From the NCBI GenBank assembly GCA_958295665.1, contig OY282560.1, positions 20,853,653 through 20,917,652 of the forward strand: a stretch of DNA of 64,000 bases, in the 5' to 3' direction. The position numbers and the translations under genes were made by a program. How positions within the stretch are numbered: the stretch's first letter is position 1; every line of letters begins with the position of its first letter. Under the pieces are notes generated by a model. It saw only the letters and a list, made by a program, of their open reading frames with translations, was not told the origin of the DNA and did not search any database. Shown piece after piece: positions 24,202 to 34,648 of this stretch. Source of the stretch: Tipula vernalis (Eukaryota > Arthropoda > Insecta > Diptera > Tipulidae).

Positions 24202-25223
24202 TTTTCCGATTTCAAAATTTGAAATAAAAACTTCTTCAAAGTTATCGGAATTTAATAAATAATTTATATTGTCTTGATAATTCGACCGCGTAAATCTAAA
24301 CTATTGAAACTGTTAGATCTGTTCATAAACTAATGTGCAACCGTTTAGTTTAATTTAAAAGGAACGAAATTTTGATAATTTGCAAAATAGTTAACATCAT
24401 ATGTCGTGATTGTTTCTAAATTACTTAATTGTTTTAAAACACTACCGTACTGAAGACAACACCAATACTCATACACATTGTTATGGTGAAAATAGGAGAC
24501 AAGAAGGGTGAATGGTACAACACAACAAATTTGCTAAACCAGGAGATTCATGATATTCACCAACGATAACGTTATACTGGATACCAAAATGTATGAATTG
24601 AAAAGATTGATCAGTCCCCAGCGCCACGTTCAAGTCACTAATGGCCTATCACCACAGTGCCAGCCATTATTGCCCGCTGAAGTTATTACGAACACTCCAC
24701 CACCTGTATAAACATCGGACGCTTCTAATCAGCCATTCAGATAATCCCAGCTCGGATTGCCCAATCGTGGGTACTGTACGCAAGTACAGTACCTGTGGTT
24801 CGAAGGAAGTTTTGTATGTTTCCCGTCTTCATCTAACTACTATACCTCTGAGTCGATATCCCATTACATTACATCTAAAAACAGCGGCCATATTCACGTC
24901 GTATACAAATCATTTACGAGAATCCCGTTTAAATCGTACCTACTTGTCAAATTTCATCATCACCGGTTAAAAACTAGCCAAGATGCCGGTTTGTGTTTCG
25001 TTTGTGACGATGTTTTTAAATTGTCTTAAGCGCGGGCCAACAGAAGCACTTGCTTTTTAAGCGCGTGTTTTCTAAGCTATTCAATTTTCAAAGTATCGTT
25101 TCAATAATGATTTGACCATTTTTTTAAACCGCTTGTTGCACGTATTTTGTGTTGATCGAATCGTGTCAATTTTTTCACATCACAATCATTTTATTACCAA
25201 ATGAGGAAAGTAACTAAAAACAT
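24202..25223. other. non-coding; less AT-rich patch without recognised similarity
   Basis: 24460-25030 is noticeably richer in G+C and contains two overlapping open frames (24641-24970, 24757-25029) that show no family features. It could be the 5' end of the gypsy remnant or an unrelated unique segment. No LTR ends could be matched. Confidence 0.35.
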
Positions 25224-25275
25224 GGAGGGTGGCCAATATACGACTTTCTTTTACGAACGGAAAATTTAGAGAAAC
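25224..25275 (+). repeat. GTGTGGCC repeat, 5' fragment (copy C)
   Basis: GAGGGTGGCCAATATACGAC followed by TTTCTTTTACGAAC matches the first 45 bp of copies A and B. The rest of the element is absent. Confidence 0.6.
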
Positions 25276-25754
25276 TTATTAAGCAAATTTCATACAAATT
25301 TATTCACTCTCGACCAGTATGAAAACTACCATCAAAGCTTTGCAGGGATCAAAATTGGAGTGACAACAAATTTGGTAGCCGACCAGTAAGAACTTTCGTC
25401 TCCGTCGTTTCTCTTTCATCGTCCTTTTGAAATTAATACTTGGTCAATTTAGCTTCCGAAAGTCTTGCGTGTTTGTTTCAAAGTAGATCTTCTTGTGTTG
25501 AAAGAATGTGCTAGTGGCTAAGCCTCTCACCATTATCGGTAGCGGAATGTTTTCAAACAAGTCGCTTTGATTTTTGCCAGCTATAGCATTAAAGTAATCT
25601 GACGTTGTGCTCAGATACAGATACAATTAGATCATCCAAATTATTGTAAAAGGCGATAATCAACAATTTAATGCCCAAAGCCCCTTCAAACGATTATTGA
25701 CCGCCTTTTTTACCTGCGTCTCTAAATCAATTTAAAGCCTTGATCTCTTCTATT
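25276..25754. other. non-coding, no feature recognised
   Basis: Nothing supportable was seen. Confidence 0.5.
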
Positions 25755-25762
25755 AGGCTATG

Positions 25763-26121
25763 ATGCGACTGAACTTTATCCTAAAATAAAACTAAAATAA
25801 GCAACAACAACAAAATTGCGAATGGCTGTGTTTTAAAAAGTATACATTCGGGCGAATTAATTAAAATATTTTTCTTTAATAATAAGAAAATCAATATCTC
25901 GAGATTTTCACAGGTCAGCCAACATTTCGAATAATCTATAATTCATTAGGTAAACACCAATAACTTTTTAAACGGGTTGGCATGATTAAAGTAGACACAC
26001 AGGTCTACCGATAACATGTTGATAAAATATTTTAATTAGTTCGCCCGAATGTATACTTTTTAATCACGTACATACGAAGTTTTGTTGTTGTTCTTTATTT
26101 TAGTATACAGTTCAGTTGCAT
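25763..26121. mobile_element. TIR element (MITE) with ~105-bp arms and 8-bp target duplication
   Basis: The first 105 bp (ATGCGACTGAACTTTATCC..., AAAAGTATACATTCGGGCGAA) pair with the last 100 bp in inverse orientation. AGGCTATG (25755-25762) and AGGTTATG (26122-26129) flank it, an 8-bp direct duplication with one mismatch. An 8-bp duplication is typical of hAT and P superfamilies. No coding capacity. Confidence 0.75.
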
Positions 26122-26129
26122 AGGTTATG

Positions 26130-28255
26130 AGTGTCTTGGAAAGCAACTACATAAATAGTTCCAGCCGATATTCTTGCATGTTATTGATAAGGCTATCAAA
26201 CACTGTGGGTTTTCGTAATGACTGCATGTTCCACGAATTCCGCATTCATATTGTTGAATATGTTAAAAGTATTCACTTTATTTCGTGTGTTTTTGTGGTA
26301 GAGACGATTTGTAAAGAGTGATGTTTTACCATTTAAAACCGCTTAAATTTTATAAAAAATAATCTAAAATTGAGCAGTCAATTTAATTCAAATTTCTTTC
26401 ACATTCAAACTGAAATTTCATATTTCAATCCCTTTAATAGGAGCAGAAAATCCTATAAATAAAAACAAATCGAATTGTGGGGTTTGTTCAAAAGAAACCA
26501 AATTTCAGATTACCCGAAAAACAATGGCCGACTTCCTTGAAAAGTCATAAAAAATATTTTAAAAATAACAAAAGAACATCTAAAAAGCATAAAATTGGGT
26601 TTCCGCACCATAACCATTCCGGAAAGCGCCAAAATTCCACCATTTTTAGATAATAAATTTTATTTGTTTTTGTATTTGTTTTCATTTATCTGTCTATGTG
26701 TATTTCAGTATTTCGTATAGCGAGCTTCGCGTGTTCCTTATATACTCATAAAACTACACTCCACCGCATACATAAAATTTATGAGAAATTATTCAAATTT
26801 ATTCAATAAAATAAACGCAAAATCAAATAAATTTGATTTTGTTTATTTGTAAGGACATCGATAATGGTATTGCGGTAAAAAGCGTATACATTTCCTTCCT
26901 TTGTATACAGATGGTGTATATATAAAACCACATAAAACACATATGTCTGTGGTACACGTGGCACATTTTATTATTAAAAATTTTTTTTTGTCCCACTGGT
27001 GTATAATAACGCACATTATTACGGGAAAGCTTTCGAGTATTAAATATATTCATGAATTTAGTTTATGTTCTCACATGAAATGAAAATTTTGCATACCTCA
27101 TACCGTATATACGGACAAATCCACCAAACGTAATCATTTTCATCAAAAATTATAATTTTTAGTATTTACAGTGAACATACCTCATTAAATTCTTAAACAA
27201 AATATTGTATTCTATTTAATCTTCATAAATATAATCCATCATAAAATAGCATGTTTATGAGATACAAACAACAACATGAACACAACAATTCAAACGAGAA
27301 AGAGACTCAATTATTAGAAGAAGGGTGGGTCATGCAGAAAAAGAAGACTGTGGCCAAATATCCAAATGCTGACCGAGTATGGTTTCGGCAAGCTTGATTT
27401 CGCTGATTTCACTACTAACCCATTTGTATTGATAGACATCTGATTTAGCTAGTGGCGCCACGAATTTTGTCAAAAAAAAAATGTTAATCATGTTTAGCTA
27501 ATCCCTAGTCTGTCAACGCCATAACCTAACTAAAATATTCAAAATTATTTTATTTCATTTTTACTTCTTTTTTCAAAGGAACGCACTGAACAAAATTTGT
27601 ACATCTTCTTTATGAAAATTATTGTCTCACATATACATATGTATGTATGTAAATATCTCTGTATATTGTTTCGAATAATTTTAGAAGGATAGATTATGTA
27701 TAATAAATAAACAACACAAAATTACCAAAAAAAAAAAAAAAAAAAAAAAATTCAAAGTTACAAAATGTAATTTTTCGGGATGTTGTTGGTTAATTTGAAA
27801 ATGTCACGGTGAAAAATTATTCATCTTCAAAATAAACGAACGACAGTGCGCGCATACAAGAAAAACAAAAATTTTATACGACGCGCATCACAATCATGAG
27901 ATCCTTATCATCATCATCGTTATTATTATTTACTACTATTGTTATTATTATCTCATTCAAATGGAATTTTATTTCGTTCTCGTCTTTTTTGTTTTGTTTA
28001 TATTTATTAACATAATTTATTATGTAATATATATACAGTATACAGTATACAGTTGGCAACAAATTTGTTAGATTAAATAACTCTATGTAAAGTATTTTAA
28101 TATACTGGATCCATTAATATTCTAAATTAACTTGTGTATTATGACTTTTTGTATGATGGATGCTCTTCTATCTGGAATATCCTATTTACCCAAAAATAGC
28201 GATTTAACGATATGATACAGTGCAAGAAACATAATCAATTTCTTATAACAGCAAT
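26130..28255. other. AT-rich non-coding DNA with simple repeats
   Basis: Contains a long A tract at about 27727-27750 and an ATC/ATT trinucleotide-rich stretch at 27900-27955. No gene recognised. Confidence 0.5.
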
Positions 28256-28498
28256 TTCGATGGAACTCAACTTGAATTTTAAAACGAAAGACAAAATAGA
28301 GGCCGCCCTCTTTATATTTTCTTCTTCCTTCACGTATAGAAAAATCGACAACAAATCCAATGACGAGGAAAAACCATATGTTGATGAGGTTAATAGAGTA
28401 CATTGTAATTTAAGTGCGGAAAGGGCATCATTGTAAAACAAGTATGAAAATTGGAGCACAAGCGATAACGAGGTCTTTTCATGCAGGGAAACGAACGT
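28256..28498 (+). other. exon-like segment (weak)
   Basis: An acceptor-like TTTCTTATAACAG and a strong donor-like AACGAAC|GTAAGTAG bound about 240 bp with lower AT content. The open frame ends at 28436, before the donor, so the segment would be untranslated or broken on that frame. It may also be the degraded linker of the LINE that starts downstream. Low certainty. Confidence 0.2.
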
Positions 28499-28554
28499 AA
28501 GTAGTAGCATAAGTAAGTAGTAGTTTAAAGTAGCATAAAGCGAAGTATTTCGTC

Positions 28555-29636
28555 CAAAAAGACGAAGTGGTTTATAAACCTGTTCTGTCGTCCGCTATCG
28601 TATCTCCAACTTTGCCCACCTTCGATCAATTTAATATTTTCAAGTTTACCGAGGAAGAAGTATGGGAATGCTTGCTCCAGCTCGAGGTTGGAAAGGGAGC
28701 GGGTTCAAGGCGGGTATAGAGTAATTATCGTGGGATCGCCATTCTTTCTGTCTTACCCAAGTTGTTTGAGTCTATGGTTCATAGAATATTGTTCTTCCAC
28801 ACTAAAAACTTCATTTCTCCTGTACAACATGGATTTTATCCCGGTAGGTCTACAGTAACTAACTTGATTTCGTTTTGTGGCGACTTATTTGATAGTTTAA
28901 ATTCTAGACATCAGCTTGACGTTGTTTATACAGACTTTGCCAAGGCTTTTGATATGATTGACCACTCTATTCTTCTTAGTAAGTTAGAAAGTCTAAATTG
29001 TAAATTTATTCCTAGTAATTAGTTGCGTTCCTACCTCACTGATCGCTGGCATTCCGTTAGGATCTTGGGTTCTAACTAACAATTATTTCATGTGCCATCT
29101 GGCGTGCCTCAAGGTAGTAACATTGGACCATTGTTGTTTTCCTTGTTTTTCAATGATGTGGTGCAATGCTTTGAGTTTGCTAACTGCCTCCTCTTCGCAG
29201 ATGACATGAAAATTTTCGCACGGTTTCTAGTTTGTCTAATTGTGTAAAGTTGCAGGAGGACTTAAACAGATTTTCTAGTTGGTCAATTAATAATAGACTG
29301 AATCTGAACGTGAGCAAATGTAAGACGCTTTCTTTTAGTCGTACCCGCTCACCCATTCTTCACCAAGATCAGCTGTACAATGAAGACGTTGACCGAGCCG
29401 AGTTCATTTCCGATCTTGGTGTGATTTTTGCAGCGGACACTACATTTACCAGACATGTTAACACCATTATTTCAAAGTAGTATATTATGTTGGGCTTTAT
29501 TAAAAGAAACTGTAGGGATTTTAGGGACCCAATAACGTTGACCTCACTGTATGTCTCGTTTGTTCTGTCTATTTTGGAGTATGCATGCAAAGTAATTTTC
29601 TGCGTTACCGTTGCTAACTCGGTTTCCATTACGTAG
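28555..29636 (+). pseudogene. non-LTR retrotransposon RT (Jockey/CR1-type)
   Basis: In order: linker end (FTEEEVWECLLQLEVGKGAG), a deletion joining directly to SNYRGIAILSVLPKLFESMV, then HGFYPGRSTVTNLISF, catalytic block A DVVYTDFAKAFDMIDH, SGVPQGSNIGPLLF, the second catalytic box LLFADDMKIF (FADD at 29194-29205), then after a frameshift SSWSINNRLNLNVSKCKTLSF, FISDLGVIF and LGFIKRN. Both catalytic Asp motifs are intact, but in-frame stops occur at 28717, 29020 and about 29077, a frameshift lies near 29225, and another stop is at 29478. The RT ends soon after LEYACKVIF. Endonuclease is absent. The LINE at 37.3-39.9 kb is a close relative (same GRSTVTNL and VDVV segments). Confidence 0.88.
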
Positions 29637-30803
29637 TATACCTGTAAAAAGTGGTAATACTACGGCATATTTCTTTAGAGAAACCAAATTATTCAAGGGG
29701 CCTTCATCATTTAGTTCCAATTTGTTTAGATGTAATATGTACTTGTTTATAAATTTGAGTCTGCGTTATTCAGAGCAATTAAAGCTATTAAATTTTCGAA
29801 TGCACATTTCACATGGGTGATGGTTTTTAATGTTAATAAAATATAAATCTCTGCCTTATTTGCTTAAGATCTTGATAATTATTGACAATGTGGGAATTTC
29901 TCGTAATGTTTATTAATATCTTTGGCAATTGTATGAGAAATATGTGAATAACATCAATGTATTTTCACCACTTCGTCTGAGGACTTAATGTATTTAGTGT
30001 TAGTTGCCAACTTATGAGTCGTATTTAAGTATTCTAATAAATCCATTCGGTTAAATGCGTCTAGGTATTGAAAGTTGGTCATTTCTTTAAATGCTCTTCT
30101 ATAATTAACCGATACTTGCTAAGCTAGTTTACAACAGTGCGAGTATGATGGCCTGAGCTAATAGAGGGAATGGAGTAGCCGTAGTTTTTCGTTAGACAAC
30201 CGGTAGCACTAGAGTGTAATACATGACGAATTTACAAGTTTTATAAGGCTTTCGAATAAGTCCGCCTTTCGCATCTAAATAAACGAATAAATTTAGGTCT
30301 TTAGATTATTCCTTAATTTTTTTAAGGACTGAACATTGCATTTTGCTACAAGTCGTAACACAAAATGGATTCTTCCCCACTTGCCTAACGTGCGATTCAT
30401 CACTCTAATAATATCAGACTTTTCTTTATCCCAATTCACATCCTCGATGTCATCTGAGTGGTATCATTAGCTAAAATATTTTCAGATCTTATTTTATTCA
30501 ATACAGACCATTTCCTCCGCCTCCAGTACGATTCTATACAATATAAAAAGTTCCTAATATTAAATATATTAAATCATGTCCCCCGGAATTTTACATTGTC
30601 GGCAGTAAATTTAACGATCTGAACGGTTATTGCAGAAGTTTGAAAAAACCAGAACGTGTCTGGAGAAATCAGGAAGTCTGGTCACCATAGACATGACTAT
30701 TTGAAGAATCTAGCTCTTATGGATATTAAATTGTATTTAATAGCAATCGTACGTTCTAAATCGTACGTTCAAACCATATAAAATAGTCTAATGCTTACGT
30801 TTG
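29637..30803. other. non-coding; possible degraded coding on minus strand
   Basis: 30250-30450, read on the minus strand, gives short coding-like strings (LGKWGRIHFVLRLVAKCNVQ, YLDAKGGLIRKPYKTCK) in different frames. I do not recognise a family. Nothing else supportable. Confidence 0.3.
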
Positions 30804-30868
30804 TGAATGGATCAAAGGAAAAAGATTAACCTTGCTTAAGGTTAAGCTTTTATCCTTTGATCCATTCA
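30804..30868. repeat. 65-nt hairpin
   Basis: TGAATGGATCAAAGGAAAAA... pairs with its inverse copy ...TTATCCTTTGATCCATTCA over about 30 bp with a few mismatches and a 4-5 nt loop. Length resembles a small foldback or a precursor hairpin. Confidence 0.6.
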
Positions 30869-31039
30869 TAAAAATTTGAGAAGACTTCACGAGCTGGCGT
30901 TCGTGAATTTATTTTAAATGGGCACAGCAGTGGTTTATGCGTTTAGTTAACCAAGAGTAGTACTTTGCTTGCGTGCTCATTACCACGTGGTTTCGCACGA
31001 CTTAATCGACTAAACCATTTTCTCGCTATCGAGAAAATA

Positions 31040-31790
31040 TATATATTCCGGACAAAAAAACTTTACCAATTTCAAAGTATCTCAAATATTCTAGAAAGAC
31101 CTAAGTATTGCCATTTAAAACGTAAATAACCTGGACATTCTTGAATAATTTCTAATTAGCTATAGGAAATCGTAAAAGGTCGAAATTTTGGAAAAATCTA
31201 CTAACTATCACTATTCAAATTTATATGTGTAACTCTGCAAGTTCCCATAACTCAAAGCTAAGCACAGAACATTGCCATACAAAATTTGAAAATCTCGAGT
31301 AATCCTAAAAATGTCGAGAAACTTAAGAAACCTAAAATAAAACACAGAATAATCTTGATTATCCCAGAAAAATTCGAATAACCTACATATTATGTGAATC
31401 TCGATTGATCTCGAATTTTTTTGTTCAATACTATCGGAAAATTTGAATATTAATGAATAATTTTGGAAAGCCTTTAACAAAAATATAAAAAAATCCACGA
31501 AAAATTCGGTAAATTCCGAAAATTTGTAGAATTATCGAATTATTTGTCAAGTAACTAATACTATACTACACAAAATGCTATACTAAAAAGTTATAGCTAA
31601 AAACTCAACAAAGCGATGTGCAAAATTCGATTGAGATTGGAACTCTAAAATAGAATCGGATAATTTCGTAAATATCAAATACTTCGAATAGGCTCTAACA
31701 TGCGCGCTTTTGTTAATGAATATTATTTCAGAAATGTTAAATTTACAACGCGTAGTGGCTGTGATAATTTGGTTGGACACAAAATAATGT
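31040..31790 (-). repeat. dispersed 'TCGAATAATCTCGAA' repeat family
   Basis: The segment 31211-31500, reversed, aligns by eye with 46630-46860: shared order of TTATTCATTAATATYCARATTT, TTCGAGATCAATCGARATTC and ATTTTCAAATTT-type strings. Degenerate TCTCGAATAAT words recur through 43900-44690, 46300-47100 and 47830-47940. No coding capacity recognised. Confidence 0.5.
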
Positions 31791-32519
31791 CATAATTATT
31801 GCAGCTGAGAAATTTAAATACGGAAACTTCTTCATACATACATACTTCAACTTCTTTATACCTAAGTTCTATAACGACTATAACGTTTTTTCTTGCGACT
31901 GGTTTACGAAAATTTCAAATTCGTAGAACAAAGTTAATCTAAATTTTAATGCTTAGGGCTTCCTCTAACAGGAGTTATTCCAAGGTTTAGAATGAGAGTT
32001 TCTTCAAATTGTACATTTTTTGTAAGTTTGTATGATTTTAAATTTTAAGCTCAAATTGCTTTATCAAACTATCAAATGTTTTAATTAGCGATTTTTGGTT
32101 TTTTGCGGCTATCGATTTGCGACATAATTAACAAGTTTAAAGATTCTGGAACTCATTCACCAAATTTAAACACAAAACTAGTAAACTTACTCATAATGCG
32201 TCTTACTTTTGAGTTATGTTTGCGTTCAGGGAACAGATGCAGGTGGTATATAGTACAAAATTGCTTCTTAAATTCGTTCTCGAATATTTTCTTAAGTATT
32301 TGTTATGCGTGGTATTATCTTCGGGGAATTGAAGGTTCCAGGTTGTGTTGTTAAATTATGTGGCGGTGCCGGTGCTAAAATTTTATCAATGGTCATTAGT
32401 GCGTTTACGCGAGTGAGTGTTCGCTGTAATAGAATAGTAGCAGCATTAACCAGCTCTTGAGGATTGGTGGAAAGGTCTCATCCCACATGGCTTCTACCAA
32501 GCCGGCCATATGCTATCCT
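31791..32519. other. AT-rich, no feature recognised
   Basis: Open frames here show no family features. Confidence 0.5.
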
Positions 32520-34648
32520 ATTAAAGTTAGCCAAAAGTTTCCAGCCGAAAGTGAAAAGACGATAATGCAGATTATGCTGTTGACAATCCAGCCGAAAATA
32601 AATCCGCCTCTAGAGTATTATGTCGGGAGATGGATTGCATTGATTTGAGTAGTCAATAGCTATCATAAGAAAAAAATTAAGTTCAAGTTTCCCGTGGGAA
32701 ATCTCGGAAAATTCGATTTTCCAAAAATTATTAGAAAATTTGTCTAAAATCCGCCTCTAGAGTGTTATGTCTGGATATGGATTGCATTGATGTGATTTGT
32801 CAATAGCTATCGCAGGAAAAAAATTCAGTTCAAGTTTCCCGTGGGAAATCTCGGAAAATTCGATTTTCCAAAAATTATTAGAAAATTTGTCTACAATCCG
32901 CCCCTAGAGTGTTATGTCTGGAGGCGGATTGCATTGATGTGATTTGTCAATAGCTATCCCAGGCAAAAAATTCAGTTCAAGTTTCCCGTGGGAAATCTCG
33001 GAAAATTCGATTTTCCAAAAATTATTAGAAAATTTGTCTAAAATCAGCCTCTAGAGTGTTATGTCTGGATATGGATTGCATTGATGTGATTTGTCAATAG
33101 CTATCGCAGGAGAAAAATTCAGTTCAAGTTTCCCGTGGGAAATCTCGGAAAATTCGATTTTCTAAAAATTATTAGAAAATTTGTATAAATCCGCCTCTAG
33201 AGTGTTATGTCTGGAGATGGATTGCATTGATGTGATTTGTCAATAGCTATCGCAGGAAAAAAATTCAGTTCAAGTTTCCCGTGGGAAATCTTGGAAAATT
33301 CGATTTTCAAAAAATTATTAGAAAATTTGTCTAAAATCAGCCTCTAGAGTATTATGTCTGAAGATGGATTGCATTGATGTAATTTGTCAGTAGCTATCGC
33401 AGGAGAAAATTTCAGTTCAAGTTTCCCGTTGGAAATCTTGGAAAATTCGATTTTCTAAAACATTATTAGAAAATTTGAATAAAATCAGCCGCTTGAGTTG
33501 TCAATAGCTATCATAAGAAAAAAATTAATTTAAAGTTTCCCGTGGGAAATCTCGGAAAATTCGATTTTCCAAAAATTATTACAAAATTTGCATAAATCAG
33601 CCTCTAGAGTGCTATGTCGGGAGATGGATTGCATTGATTTGAGTTGTCAATAGCTATCATAAGAAAAAAATTAAGTTAAAGTTTCCCGTGGGAAATCTCG
33701 GAAAATTCGATTTTCTAAAAATTATTAGAAAATTTGTATAAAATCAGCCTCTAGAGTGTTATGTCTGGAGATGGATTGCATTGATGTGATTTGTCAATAG
33801 CTATCGCAGGAAAAAAATTCAGTTAAAGTTTCCCGTGGGAAATCTCGGAAAATTCAAAAAAAATTCCAGCCGAATGTAAGAAATGGATGAATAAAATCAG
33901 CCTTTAGAGTGTCATGTCTGAAGATGGATTGAATTGATGTGATTTGTCAATAGCTATCGCAGGAAAAAAATTCAGTTTAAGTTTCCCGTGTGAAATCTTG
34001 GAAAATTCGATTGTCCAAAAATTATTTGAAAATATGTCTAAAATCAGCCTCTAGAGTGTTATGTCTGAAGATGGATTGCATTGATGTGATTTGTCAATAG
34101 CTATAGCAGGAGAAAAATTCAGTTCAAGTTTCCCGTGGGAAATCTTGGAAAATTCGATTTTCTAAAAACTATTAGAAAATTTGTATAAAATCAGCCTCTA
34201 CAGTGTTATGTCTGGAGATTGATTGCATTGATGTGACTTGTGAATAGCTATCGCCGGTGAAAAATTAAGTTCAAGTTTAGCGTGGGAAATCTCGGAAAAT
34301 TCAAAAAAGTTTCCAGCCGAAAGTAAGAAATGGATGAATAAAATCACCTTCTAGAGTGTTATGTCTTGAGATGGGTTGCATTGATGTGACTTGTCAATAA
34401 CTATCGCAGGAAAAAAATTCAATTCAAGTTTCCCGTGGGAAATCTCAAAGTTTAAAATTTTTTAAAATCGAGTTTTCCGAGATTTCCCATGGGAAACTTG
34501 AACTGAATTTTTTTCCTGCGATAGCTATTGACAAGTCACATCAATGTAATCTATCTCCAGAAATAACACTCTAGAGGCTGATTTTATACAAATTTTCTAA
34601 TGTTTTTTGGAAATTTGAAATTTCCGAGATTTTCCACGGGAAACTTCG
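32520..34648. mobile_element. long foldback copy with thirteen 147-bp forward satellite units
   Basis: The left end (TTAAAGTTAGCCAAAAGTTT...) matches the terminus of the complete copy at 19404. The core TTTCCCGTGGGAAATCTCGG recurs at about 32687, 32834, 32981, 33128, 33274, 33421, 33535, 33681, 33828, 33981, 34128, 34275 and 34428. Spacing is 146-147 bp almost throughout (one 114-bp unit and two 153-bp units). From 34450 units turn to the inverse orientation (one full, one partial), so the second arm is truncated. The right terminus is missing. Two units contain a foreign-looking CCAGCCGAAAGTAAGAAATG piece related to the terminus. Confidence 0.82.

Noticed and set aside
27727..27955. Poly-A followed by trinucleotide-rich tract as a possible retroposon tail
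   Set aside because: No retroposon body or target duplication is identifiable upstream.
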